Positions 26,330-34,498 of a stretch of DNA of 64,000 nucleotides are shown piece after piece. The first letter of the stretch is position 1. The number at the start of each line of letters is the position of its first letter. The notes under the pieces are model-generated. The model was not told where the DNA came from. It saw nothing but the letters and a program-made list of their open reading frames with translations, and did not search any database. Source of the DNA: CAVTBT01 sp963733065 (lineage in GTDB: Bacteria > Actinomycetota > Thermoleophilia > Gaiellales > Gaiellaceae); assembly GCA_963733065.1 (NCBI GenBank), contig CAVTBT010000004.1, positions 186,001-250,000 of the forward strand, in the 5' to 3' direction. The translations under genes and the position numbers were made by a program.

Positions 26330-27121
26330 TCAGGCAGATTTCGTGGCTGTGAAGCAGAACTGCGTGCTCGCGAAGTAGAACTCGTCTCGTTCCATCAGCT
26401 CGCGCTGCTCCGCGCCCCACGCTTCGGCTTCCGCCTCACCGATGCCTTGCCTGCCCGCGACGAACGTCGCGATGAACGGCACGAGCGCCGACCCGTACCT
26501 CTCCTGGTCATGCCCGCTGGCAGCGAACGCATGTGCCTCCACACGCACGTCCTCGAATCCGGCTGAGCGTAGATGCGCGCCGAGCGTTCGCGGCAGCGAC
26601 GGGTCGGCGAGGTGCTCATCCCAGGCTCTGAGCACACGCGTGGTCAGAGCGCTGTCTCGCGAGTGGATCGACACCGTCGCCCAGTCCACGTCCCAGACGA
26701 CTGCACGTCCGCCCGATCGAAGGGCTCGGTGCAGCTCGCCGACAGCTGCATCCACGTCCGAGACGTACTCGAGAACCTGCACGCAGACTGCGCCATCGAA
26801 GGTCCCACTCTCGACCGGGAGCGCTGTCGCTTCTCCTTCGATGAGCCCGACGTTGTCGCGACCAGCGCAGCGGGCGCGAGCAAGCTGAAGCATCGCGGGG
26901 CTGCTGTCCACGCCCACGACGGAGCCGGACGAGCCAATGATCTCGGAGAGCTCCAGACAGTAGAAGCCCGGCCCGCATCCAACATCGAGGATTCGGTCAC
27001 CGCGGACTGCCCCGAGTGCCTCGCGAACCAGTTCGCGGCGATGCACCGCATCGCGAATCTGGTAGAGGGCCTCGATCCGCCTGGCGGCGTCGGCGTCGAA
27101 TTGCAACTGGGGCGCACTCAC
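26330..27121 (-). CDS. Class I SAM-dependent methyltransferase
   Basis: A 263-residue methyltransferase starting GTG (MSAPQLQFDADAARRIEALY). Motif I is ILDVGCGPGF (about residues 44-53), followed by VVGVDSSPAMLQLARA, VGLIEGEATALPVESGTFDG and the post-motif AVVWDVDWATVSIHSRDSAL, as in UbiE/arsenite-methyltransferase-like enzymes. The acceptor is unknown. The GTG overlaps the stop of the mini-DTD ORF (GTGA), and AGGAGG stands 5 bases before it. Base composition is lower in GC than the neighbours, which suggests acquisition. Confidence 0.85.
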   Translation of the reverse strand: MSAPQLQFDADAARRIEALYQIRDAVHRRELVREALGAVRGDRILDVGCGPGFYCLELSEIIGSSGSVVGVDSSPAMLQLARARCAGRDNVGLIEGEATALPVESGTFDGAVCVQVLEYVSDVDAAVGELHRALRSGGRAVVWDVDWATVSIHSRDSALTTRVLRAWDEHLADPSLPRTLGAHLRSAGFEDVRVEAHAFAASGHDQERYGSALVPFIATFVAGRQGIGEAEAEAWGAEQRELMERDEFYFASTQFCFTATKSA

Positions 27122-27324
27122 GGCGACCTCCTCGTGTTCCTATCGCCGGCGAGGACGAACGTTATAGGGCCGTCGTCCACGAACGAGACGTCCATCCTCG
27201 CGCCGAACACACCGGTCGCTACAGGTACGCCCAACTCGAGTACCGCGTCGCAGACCGTTCGTAGAGCGGCTCGGTCGTCGGTCGTCGTAACGAAGTTGAG
27301 CAAGGCTGCCGATGTGTGCCTCAT
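27118..27324 (-). CDS. Mini-DTD: 68-codon ORF carrying the C-terminal part of D-aminoacyl-tRNA deacylase
   Basis: The frame from ATG 27324 reads MRHTSAALLNFV..., and from about codon 25 aligns with the last 45 residues of DTD: CDAVLELGVPVATGVFGARM against CEALREHGVQVETGVFGARM, then DVSFVDDGPITFVLAG against EVSLVNDGPVTIVLDID. The Gly-Pro of the DTD proofreading loop is kept, but the N-terminal half with the SQFTL motif is absent. It could be a remnant of a second dtd or a real small protein. Its stop overlaps the methyltransferase GTG and its ATG overlaps, on the opposite strand, the ATG of the next gene (CATG at 27322-27325). Confidence 0.6.
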   Translation of the reverse strand: MRHTSAALLNFVTTTDDRAALRTVCDAVLELGVPVATGVFGARMDVSFVDDGPITFVLAGDRNTRRSP

Positions 27325-27808
27325 GAATCTGGAGGGTGTCGTCGGCAGGCTTGCGGGGGCAGCCGCCGATCCCGACGCACATGGCCTCTTGGTCGGCTTT
27401 GTTCGAGGCGACGGCTCCTTCGACCTCCGACAACCGCCGGCGGGACTGCTCCAGGAAGACTGCTTCAGTCGCCGTGGGGCGTTCATGTGTGCGCTCCGCG
27501 CATTCATCCACGAAGCGGAAGCATCCGCGGTTGGCGTCCTGCTGCCGGTGCGAAACGTGTGGGGCGAGGATCAAGTCTGTGACTACCTCGACGCAGAGGC
27601 GGTTGTTCTGGTCGCGGTCGAGTACATCGGTTCCGGTGTGTTGAGCGTCGGTCTGCGCTGCGCGCTTCACGAGCTACCCGGCGGCTGGGAAGAGGCGCAT
27701 GACTCACTGCAATGGATCGCTCGTCCGTTGAGGCTCGTGCTCGCGCCAGGAGAACTGAGCGAAGACGAAGCCGCCCCTGGAGAGCTGGAGGAAGACCGAG
27801 CGCAATAG
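27323..27808 (+). CDS. Hypothetical protein inserted next to dtd
   Basis: A 161-residue soluble, acidic protein of unknown family. It begins MNLEGVVGRLAGAAADPDAH and has a mixed alpha/beta middle (ALRAFIHEAEASAVGVLLPV, DAEAVVLVAVEYIGSGVLSV) with an acidic tail (PGELSEDEAAPGELEEDRAQ). The reading frame keeps GC-rich third positions, which supports coding on this strand; opposite-strand frames here look like shadows. It lies between the dtd stop and the mini-DTD copy, in the part of the window with clearly lower GC, and points opposite to its neighbours. Confidence 0.55.
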   Translation: MNLEGVVGRLAGAAADPDAHGLLVGFVRGDGSFDLRQPPAGLLQEDCFSRRGAFMCALRAFIHEAEASAVGVLLPVRNVWGEDQVCDYLDAEAVVLVAVEYIGSGVLSVGLRCALHELPGGWEEAHDSLQWIARPLRLVLAPGELSEDEAAPGELEEDRAQ

Positions 27809-27841
27809 CCGGTTCGAGGCGCGGTCTCGGCTGGTCCAGTG

Positions 27842-28291
27842 CTACGGATCGATGTCGAGGACGATCGTCACAGGGCCGTCGTTCACGAGCGACACCTCCA
27901 TCCTCGCGCCGAACACGCCGGTCTCGACCTGAACGCCGTGCTCGCGCAGCGCCTCGCAGAAACGCTCGTAGAGCGGCTCGGCGACTTCGGGCCGCGCGGC
28001 GTTCGAGAAGTCGGGTCGAGTTCCCTTCTGGCGTCTGCTGTCGGCGAGGAGCGTGAACTGGCTGACGACGAGCGCAGCGCCTCCGGTGTCGAGCAGGCTG
28101 CGGTCGAACCGCCCGTCCTCGTTCTCGAAGATGCGCAGCCGCGCCACCTTCCCCGCGAGCCGGGCGGCTTCGTCGGCACCATCGCGCTCGGCCACGCCGA
28201 GCAGCACGACGAGGCCCGCGGCGATCGCTCCGCGCACCTCTCCGCCGACCTGGACCGCGGCCTCGGACACGCGCTGCACCACGGCCCGCAC
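27842..28291 (-). CDS. dtd: D-aminoacyl-tRNA deacylase
   Basis: A 149-residue homodimeric enzyme that removes D-amino acids (and glycine) mischarged on tRNA. The family signatures are complete: MRAVVQRVSEAAVQVGGEV, LVVSQFTLLAD (SQxTL active site), KGTRPDFSNAARPE and NDGPVTIVLDIDP with the Gly-cisPro motif. Start is GTG, 7 nt after a GACAAT box (28299-28304), so it is predicted leaderless and divergent from the secretion ATPase gene. Partial copies of its 3' end lie downstream at 27118-27273 and 26240-26302. Confidence 0.97.
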   Translation of the reverse strand: MRAVVQRVSEAAVQVGGEVRGAIAAGLVVLLGVAERDGADEAARLAGKVARLRIFENEDGRFDRSLLDTGGAALVVSQFTLLADSRRQKGTRPDFSNAARPEVAEPLYERFCEALREHGVQVETGVFGARMEVSLVNDGPVTIVLDIDP

Positions 28292-28305
28292 GACGGCGAT
28301 TGTCC

Positions 28306-28334
28306 CTCAAGTCAGGGAACGGCGCCGCCGATGA
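28306..28334 (+). promoter_or_regulatory. Sigma-28 (FliA/WhiG)-like promoter of the secretion ATPase gene
   Basis: CTCAAGT (28306-28312) and GCCGATGA (28327-28334), 14 bases apart, resemble the sigma-28 pattern (TCAAG...GCCGATA/AA) used for flagellar, chemotaxis and some pilus genes. The predicted start of transcription falls only a few bases before the ATG at 28344. This is a single-site match by eye. Confidence 0.55.
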
Positions 28335-28343
28335 GGCAAGGGC

Positions 28344-30038
28344 ATGGAAGCGGCCCATCACCGGCTGTGGCCTGCGCTTGGCGTGCTGCTCGTACGCGGA
28401 GGCGCACTGACCGCCGAACAGCTCGACGAGGCCGTCGCACTCCAGAAGGAGTCGGGTCTCAGGCTCGGAGAGCTTCTCGTCGAACGCGGCATCGTCACGC
28501 GCGCAGCGGTCGCCCGCGCACTCGCCGAGCAGCACTCGCTCGAGTTCGTCGACCTCGGCGTGACACCGATCGACCACGAGGCGGTGATGCTGCTGCCCTC
28601 GGCCCTCGCAAGGCGGTACGGAGCCGTCCCGGTGCGCTTCCTCGAGGACGGCGCGCTGCTCGTGGCCGTCAGCGATCCGACGAACGTGGTGCACGCCGAC
28701 GACCTGCGCCTGGCGCTCGGCGTCCCGATCCGCGTCGGGGTCGCCGCTGCGGACGCGGTCACTGCCGCGATCACACGCGCCGACGCGGCCGAGATCGAGA
28801 TCGACGACGACGACGCCTACGACGACTTCGAGGCCATCCCGACGACCGACACCGACAACGTCGTCGACCTGCAGGAGGCGGCGACGAGCGCGCCGGCGAT
28901 CCGCCAGGTCAACAAGCTCATCCGGCACGCCCTCGACCTCGGCGCGTCGGACATCCACTTCGCGCCGGGCAAGAGCTCGGTCCGCGTCCGCGCCCGCGTC
29001 GACGGCGTCCTGCGCGAGATCGCCACCATCCCGAAGGCCATGCAGTCGGCCGTGACGAGCCGCCTCAAGATCATGGGCCAGCTGGACATCGCGGAGCGAC
29101 GCCTGCCCCAGGACGGCCGCGCCTCGATCCGCATGGGCGGGCGCTCGATGGACCTCCGCGTCGCCATCCTGCCCACGACCCACGGCGAGAAGGTGACGAT
29201 CCGCATCGCCAGCACGTCCGAGCAGGCGATGTCGCTGGCGCAGCTCGGCATGACCCCGGAGACCGAGTCGATGTTCATGAAGGCGATCTCCGAGCCGTTC
29301 GGAACGATCATCTCGTGCGGTCCGACGGGCTCGGGCAAGACCTCCACGCTCTACGCGGGGCTCGAGCTGCTGAACGACTCGGAGCGCTCGATCACGACGA
29401 TCGAGGACCCGGTCGAGGTGCAGGTCGCCGGCATCGATCAGATCGAGATCAACCCGAAGGCCGGCCTCACGTTCGCGTCCGGGCTGCGGACGATCCTGCG
29501 CTCGGACCCCGACGTAATCCTGATCGGCGAGATCCGCGACGAGGAGACCGCCCACGTCGCGTTCCGCGCCGCCATGACCGGCCACCTCGTCCTGAGCACG
29601 CTGCACGCGCACAGCGCCGCGAGCTCGATCGCGCGCCTGAAGGACATCGGCATCGACCCCGCCCTGCTGGCGACGTCCGTGAACGCCGTGGTCGCGCAGC
29701 GCCTCGCGCGGCGGCTCTGCACGGAGTGCCGTGAGGCCTACAAGACGTCCGCCGCCGAGGCGGCGGAGGTCGGCGTGCGGCGCGGAGCCACGCTCTACAG
29801 GCCGGCGGGCTGCGCCTCGTGCGGCGACACCGGCTATCGCGGCCGGGTCGGTCTCTACGAGCTGATGATGATCGACGGCGACGTCCGCCGGCTGCTGGAC
29901 CGCTCCACGGAGGAGATCGCCGAGGCCGCGGTTGCGCAGGGCATGACGACGCTGCGCCAGGACGGCCTGCGGCTCTGCCGCGAGGGCGTCACCTCGCTCG
30001 CCGAGGTGCGGCGCGTGTCGAGCGAACGCTTGGACTAG
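28344..30038 (+). CDS. GspE/PilB-type secretion or type IV pilus assembly ATPase
   Basis: A 564-residue hexameric ATPase that powers pilus or type II secretion assembly. The N-terminal MshEN/GspE-N domain (LGVLLVRGGALTAEQLDEAV, LGELLVERGIVTRAAVARAL) is the region that binds c-di-GMP in relatives. Then an acidic linker, an N2 domain (ASDIHFAPGKSSVRVRARVD) and the motor with Walker A GPTGSGKTST (about residue 326), the Asp box TTIEDPVEVQ, Walker B DPDVILIGEIRDEETA and the His box LSTLHAHSAASSI. A CTEC...CASC pair forms the zinc knuckle. No other pilus gene is in the window, so it acts with genes located elsewhere. Confidence 0.93.
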   Translation: MEAAHHRLWPALGVLLVRGGALTAEQLDEAVALQKESGLRLGELLVERGIVTRAAVARALAEQHSLEFVDLGVTPIDHEAVMLLPSALARRYGAVPVRFLEDGALLVAVSDPTNVVHADDLRLALGVPIRVGVAAADAVTAAITRADAAEIEIDDDDAYDDFEAIPTTDTDNVVDLQEAATSAPAIRQVNKLIRHALDLGASDIHFAPGKSSVRVRARVDGVLREIATIPKAMQSAVTSRLKIMGQLDIAERRLPQDGRASIRMGGRSMDLRVAILPTTHGEKVTIRIASTSEQAMSLAQLGMTPETESMFMKAISEPFGTIISCGPTGSGKTSTLYAGLELLNDSERSITTIEDPVEVQVAGIDQIEINPKAGLTFASGLRTILRSDPDVILIGEIRDEETAHVAFRAAMTGHLVLSTLHAHSAASSIARLKDIGIDPALLATSVNAVVAQRLARRLCTECREAYKTSAAEAAEVGVRRGATLYRPAGCASCGDTGYRGRVGLYELMMIDGDVRRLLDRSTEEIAEAAVAQGMTTLRQDGLRLCREGVTSLAEVRRVSSERLD

Positions 30039-30041
30039 CGC

Positions 30042-30413
30042 TTAGGACTCGTCCTCGAGAGCCGTGCCGAGGTCGCGCACGCGCGCCGCGTAGGCCTCGC
30101 TGTCCGGCCGCAGCGACCGCGCGAGCTTGTAATGGCCGTTGGCCTCGGTGTCGCGGCCCTGCTTCTCGAGCGATCGGCCAAGCGCGTAGTGGGCATAGTC
30201 GTCGGCGGGTGAGAGCTCGAGCACGGCCCGGAACTCAGCCTCCGCCTCGGGCCAGCGCTGGATGCGGAAGTACGCGATGCCGAGCGCCTCGCGGATCGAC
30301 GCCTTCTCCGGCTCGATCCGCTTGGCCTTCTCGAGCGCGACGGTCGCCTGCGCGGCCATGCCGTCCCGGAGGAGCTGACGGCCCTGTTGGAAGAGGTCGT
30401 ACGCCTCGGTCAC
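30042..30413 (-). CDS. Small TPR protein
   Basis: A 123-residue protein from GTG 30413 (VTEAYDLFQQGRQLLRDGMA). Two to three tetratricopeptide repeats are visible: AAQATVALEKAKRIEPEKAS, EAEFRAVLELSPADDYAHYA and GRDTEANGHYKLARSLRPDS. Likely a cytoplasmic protein-protein adaptor. The GTG overlaps the stop of the upstream nucleotidyltransferase by 4 bases, so the two are co-translated. It converges with the secretion ATPase gene with 3 bases between stops. Confidence 0.8.
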   Translation of the reverse strand: MTEAYDLFQQGRQLLRDGMAAQATVALEKAKRIEPEKASIREALGIAYFRIQRWPEAEAEFRAVLELSPADDYAHYALGRSLEKQGRDTEANGHYKLARSLRPDSEAYAARVRDLGTALEDES

Positions 30414-31093
30414 CGGATCGCCTTCAGGTAGGGGAAGTTCTGTTCCAGGAGGTCTAGCGGCTCGGTGAGGTCCCGTGTGGGGCCGATCGGGACGGCGGCG
30501 ACCTCCTCTCCCGCGTCGATGGCCTCCTGAAACGCCCGGCCGAGCTCGTGCGGCGGGTCGTCGAGCGCGAGCCGCTCGTGCACGGCCGGCCGGAGCCCCC
30601 AGAGCGGCGCACCGCTCCACTCGCCGTCGGCATCGAAGACCCGGGTGATGCGGCCGTCTGCGACGCCGATGGGCGCCTTGCCGGGGTGTCGGCGCACGGC
30701 GATCGCGCCGGCGGCGCCCTCCCGCTCCTCGAAGGCTGCCGCGAAGCGGCCGACGTCACCAGGGCCGAAGACGGTGTCTGCCGCGAGGGCGAGGTACGGC
30801 GGCTCCAGCGCGGCCCGGCGGACGGCGTCGGCCGACCCGTCCGGCGAGGGCTGGCGGACGATACGAACCGGCACGCCGAACGCTGAGCCGTCGCCGGCCA
30901 GCCGCTCGACCTGCTCGGCGAGGTGGCCGGTGACGAGCGTGACGGCCGGGCACCCGGCCGCCGCGAGCTCGCGCAGCAGGCGCCCGAGCACCGGCTGTCC
31001 GTCGACCGGCAGGATCGCCTTGGCGACGGTGCCGGTCAGCGGTCGGAGCCGGCTCCCGAGGCCGGCCGCCATGACGACCGCCGGCAGGGTCAC
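30410..31093 (-). CDS. MobA-like / sugar-phosphate nucleotidyltransferase
   Basis: A 227-residue NTP transferase. It starts PAVVMAAGLGSRLRPLTGTV followed by AKAILPVDGQPVLGRLLREL, the GxGxRxxPLT...K signature of nucleoside-diphosphate-sugar pyrophosphorylases. LALAADTVFGPGDVGRFA carries the metal-binding Asp. The substrate is not predictable; it could activate a sugar phosphate or a polyol phosphate. It starts 4 bases inside the transglutaminase-like gene's end, part of the coaBC-MoxR operon line. Confidence 0.82.
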   Translation of the reverse strand: MTLPAVVMAAGLGSRLRPLTGTVAKAILPVDGQPVLGRLLRELAAAGCPAVTLVTGHLAEQVERLAGDGSAFGVPVRIVRQPSPDGSADAVRRAALEPPYLALAADTVFGPGDVGRFAAAFEEREGAAGAIAVRRHPGKAPIGVADGRITRVFDADGEWSGAPLWGLRPAVHERLALDDPPHELGRAFQEAIDAGEEVAAVPIGPTRDLTEPLDLLEQNFPYLKAIR

Positions 31094-33276
31094 GCGCCGC
31101 GCAGCGAACGGATCGCGAGCCAGCCGCGCACGCGGTCCGCGGTCGAAAGCCGCGACCGGACCGCCCGCAGCAGGTCGCGCAGCTCACTCCGCGCCCGGCG
31201 GGCCGCGGCATCGGCGCCTTCGGGAGGCCCGTAGCGCGCCGCGCCGGCCGCTGCGGTGAAGGGGCCGGCGTTGACGCCCAGCTCCGAGGCCAGCAGCGCC
31301 CTCAGATCGTGAAGCGTGGCGCTCGCGGGCACGTCCAGCCCCTGGTCGCGCAGGAACTCGGCCAGCTCCGAACGAGCGGCCGCAGCACGCCGGCGCGGAT
31401 CGGACGTCGCGTAGCGAAGCCGTCGGCGCACGCGCTTGACGAGCCCGATGCCCAGCGCGGCCGCGGCCAGCACGACCAGCGCGATCCGGGCGAGGCCCCA
31501 TCCCCGCGCAGCGTCGTCGGCGAAGCCTCCGCCGGTGCCCGTGCCGAACTGCGGCCCGCCGACGGTCGGGTCGAGCCCGCCGCCGACTCCCTGAATCGCC
31601 TCGCCGATCTCCTCCAGCGCCGTGGCCCGCGAGTCGGACGCGAACGTGTACGTCCCGGCGAGCGTGCCCCGCCCCGGCGTCGGGTCGAACGAGACCCAGC
31701 CCTGCCCGGGGAACCAGACCTCGACCCACGCGTGCGCGTCGTGATCGGTGACCGTCCAGCCGTTCCGCTCGTAGCGCCCGCTCGTGAAGCCGACCGCGAC
31801 ACGCGCCGGGATGCCGAGGTAGCGGAGCATGAGCGCCATCGCCCCGGCGAAGTGCTGGCAGTAGCCGGCCTTCGTGCGGGCGACGAAGTCGACGAGCGGC
31901 GGCAGCCCGGCCGTCTGCGGCGGCTGCTCCTCGTACCTGAAGCCGCCCGTGCCGCGGAACCACGACTCCAGCGCGACGACGGCCTGGTACGGCGTGCGCG
32001 CCCCGCGCGTGACCCGTTGCGCCGCCTGGACGAGCGGCCGGTACGCCCAGAGGTTCTGGGTGCGCTCGTCGGTGAGCACGGCCTGGAGCTGCGCCGCCCG
32101 GCCCGGATCACCGAACGGGAGCATGCGGACGCGGGGGTCGACGTCGAGATCCGGAAGCACCCCGCCCGGGTAGTCCGGCCGGAGGCCGGCGAGCGCCCGC
32201 GGCGTCGGCGTCGGCACAGCGCTCCACACGACGTAGGTCTGGCCCGGCCGCAATGAGCGGTCGACGAGTCGCGCGACGCCGCCGTTCAGGATGTACAGCG
32301 GGCCGAGGGACGGCGCGCGGAGCTGCACCGGCGGCGCCGCGGCCACGAGATGGTCGTCGCGGAGCCCCACGACCTCGACCTCCTGGCGCACCCACCGGTC
32401 CGGAGGCTGCTCCCGAATGAGCGGATCGGTCGGCAGCCGCCCCGTGACCGGCCTCGTCGTCAGCGGGTAGAGGTTCTCGAACCAGCGGCCACCGCCGAAT
32501 GCGTCGAGCGTCGTGGCGCGCCAGTAGAGCGACCGCCGCGGCGCCGTGATGCGCAGCACGACGGTCCGCTTCTCCGGGAAGTCGATGCCGTCATACCTCG
32601 CGTCCCAGACGTAGTCGACCCCGACCGGCCGCGCCGGAGCGTCGTAGGGATCCCAGCGCTCCCAGTCGAGCAGCGCGCCCTTGGCGATCGACTCGGAGGT
32701 CGCCGCGGCTCCCGCGACGGCGACGACCGCGGCCCCGACGATCGCCGCGGGCACGGCCGCGCGAGGGGCGCGCACCCGCAGGCCCGCGAGGATCCAGAGC
32801 GCCGCGGCGAGAATCGCCGTCCCGAGGAGGAGCTCGCGGCCGTCGGCGATCAGCGTGGCGGGCCACCCGGCGCCGGCGACGACGGCGAGCACGGCCAGGA
32901 AGGGCCGGCGAGACGCGATCGCGAGCGCGAGCGCAAGCGCCGAGGCGAAGATGCCCATGAGCAGGGCCCCGTGCATCTCGGGCTGCTGCGAGGGATCGAA
33001 CGGGACGGCCACGTCGTAGAACTCGAGCGCGCCGTCCTTCAGCGAGTCCCACAGGCCGCCCTCGTCGAAGGGCGACACGTCGAGCGCGACCCGCGCAGCG
33101 ACCAGGCCGGCGACGACCGACCCGGCGAGGCGCAGCCGAAGCGACGGGAGCAGGGCGGGTGCGAGCGCGAGCAGCAGGATCGGGGCGGCCTCGCCGCCGG
33201 ACGGGGTCTCGAGCCGCAGCCAGCAGATGGCAATCAGGATCGCCGGGGCCGAGTAGACGAGGATCGTCCTAGCCAC
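31090..33276 (-). CDS. Membrane-anchored transglutaminase-like protease (TgpA/DUF3488 type)
   Basis: A 728-residue protein. The N-terminus has 5-6 membrane helices (ILVYSAPAILIAICWL; AALLPSLRLRLAGSVVAGLV; LMGIFASALALALAIASR; FLAVLAVVAGAGWPATLI and others), then a large extracytoplasmic part with a transglutaminase fold: catalytic Cys473 in AGYCQHFAGAMALMLR, His in TDHDAHAWVEVWF and Asp in SFDPTPGRG. A further helix (GLARIALVVLAAAALGIGLV) precedes a cytoplasmic C-terminal DUF4129-like domain. GTG at 33276 is chosen because the sequence upstream is not similar to anything and overlaps the DUF58 gene. It forms the MoxR-DUF58-TgpA set that is conserved across bacteria; its substrate is unknown. 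Confidence 0.88.
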   Translation of the reverse strand: MARTILVYSAPAILIAICWLRLETPSGGEAAPILLLALAPALLPSLRLRLAGSVVAGLVAARVALDVSPFDEGGLWDSLKDGALEFYDVAVPFDPSQQPEMHGALLMGIFASALALALAIASRRPFLAVLAVVAGAGWPATLIADGRELLLGTAILAAALWILAGLRVRAPRAAVPAAIVGAAVVAVAGAAATSESIAKGALLDWERWDPYDAPARPVGVDYVWDARYDGIDFPEKRTVVLRITAPRRSLYWRATTLDAFGGGRWFENLYPLTTRPVTGRLPTDPLIREQPPDRWVRQEVEVVGLRDDHLVAAAPPVQLRAPSLGPLYILNGGVARLVDRSLRPGQTYVVWSAVPTPTPRALAGLRPDYPGGVLPDLDVDPRVRMLPFGDPGRAAQLQAVLTDERTQNLWAYRPLVQAAQRVTRGARTPYQAVVALESWFRGTGGFRYEEQPPQTAGLPPLVDFVARTKAGYCQHFAGAMALMLRYLGIPARVAVGFTSGRYERNGWTVTDHDAHAWVEVWFPGQGWVSFDPTPGRGTLAGTYTFASDSRATALEEIGEAIQGVGGGLDPTVGGPQFGTGTGGGFADDAARGWGLARIALVVLAAAALGIGLVKRVRRRLRYATSDPRRRAAAARSELAEFLRDQGLDVPASATLHDLRALLASELGVNAGPFTAAAGAARYGPPEGADAAARRARSELRDLLRAVRSRLSTADRVRGWLAIRSLRGA

Positions 33277-34480
33277 CGACCGCACGCTCCAGGCTCGACC
33301 CGCCGAGCACCGCGCGCAAGTCGTCTCCCCGCCGAACGACTGCGACGGCGACGCCCGCCGCCTGCAGCCGCAGCAGGGCCGGCTCGCTACGGGCCGCGCG
33401 GCCCGCGTACGTCGCCGAGTCGACCCACACAAGCGAGACTCCGCGATGCGAGGTCGCCCGCTGCGCCAGCCGCTCGACGAGGGTCGGATCGAGATGCGCC
33501 GTGACGACGGCGAGCTCGAGGGCGCGCGACACGACGCCGCCGTCTCGCGCGACGAGCGCCGACAGCGGGCTCATGCCGTCGGCGCGCGCGGCCGCCAGCG
33601 CCTCCATCGCGGCACGCCAGTCGCCGTCGAGCGACGCGATGCGGTGCACTTCCGGCCGTGCCCGGTTCAGTGCCAGCACGGCGCGCCGGCCCCGGCGAGC
33701 CTGCGCGTGCAACACGGAGCCGGCCGCCCGCACCGCCTCGTCGAAGCTCGAGTTCGGCGGCGTGCCGACGTCGCAGGCCCTGCCGCAATCCAGGAGGACC
33801 ACGACCTCGTCCCGCGGTGCATCCTCGAGCTCCTTGACCATCAGGTGACCGCGCCGCGCCGTCGAGCGCCAGTGCACCTTGCGGAGGCTCTCGCCCTGCT
33901 CGTAGTCGCGCACGGAATGCAGGTCGAAGCCGCTCGGACGGCGGAGCAGCAGCCTCCGTCCGTCCTGCGCGTGCCGGCCCGACTCGGAGAACAGCGTCTC
34001 GAGCGCCACCAGGCGCGGGAAGACGACCACGGCGCCGGGGGCGTGCAGCGGCACGGCCACCCGTTCGAGGCCGAATGGATCTTCGATCACGACCTCCGCC
34101 GACTCGACGTCGTAGCGGCCGCGAGGCAGTCGTTCCAGCACGTACTCGCCGGCCAGGCGCCGCCCGTCTCGGCGCAGCCGTGTCCGGTACTCGCCGAGCT
34201 CGCCCATCTGCTCCACGAGCGTCAGTGGCCCGGTCGGGACGTGCGAGCGCCGTTCGAGCTCGACCGTGACCCAGACGTCCTCCCCTTCGAAGTGCTCGCC
34301 GCGACCGGCGCGCCGCCGCAGCTCCATCGGCCCGGCAGCCAGCCGCGTCCATGCCCAGGCCGCCACGGCGACGAGCGCGAGGCCGATCGCAAGCGGGTAC
34401 AGGGCGACCGAGCCGAAGGCCCACGCGACGAGGTACGTGGCGGCCGCGAGCGCAAGCGCGACGCGGGCTCGGGTGCTCAT
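33269..34480 (-). CDS. DUF58 (von Willebrand A-like) protein
   Basis: A 403-residue protein with two N-terminal membrane helices (VALALAAATYLVAWAFGSVA, LYPLAIGLALVAVAAWAW), an immunoglobulin-like region and the DUF58 core: DYEQGESLRKVHWRSTARRG and VVVLLDCGRACDVGTPPN followed by a vWA-like segment. DUF58 proteins always pair with MoxR ATPases and are thought to be their client or adaptor for assembly of membrane or surface complexes. It overlaps the downstream transglutaminase gene by 8 bases. Confidence 0.9.
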   Translation of the reverse strand: MSTRARVALALAAATYLVAWAFGSVALYPLAIGLALVAVAAWAWTRLAAGPMELRRRAGRGEHFEGEDVWVTVELERRSHVPTGPLTLVEQMGELGEYRTRLRRDGRRLAGEYVLERLPRGRYDVESAEVVIEDPFGLERVAVPLHAPGAVVVFPRLVALETLFSESGRHAQDGRRLLLRRPSGFDLHSVRDYEQGESLRKVHWRSTARRGHLMVKELEDAPRDEVVVLLDCGRACDVGTPPNSSFDEAVRAAGSVLHAQARRGRRAVLALNRARPEVHRIASLDGDWRAAMEALAAARADGMSPLSALVARDGGVVSRALELAVVTAHLDPTLVERLAQRATSHRGVSLVWVDSATYAGRAARSEPALLRLQAAGVAVAVVRRGDDLRAVLGGSSLERAVGG

Positions 34481-34498
34481 GACTGAGCGGCCACCGTC

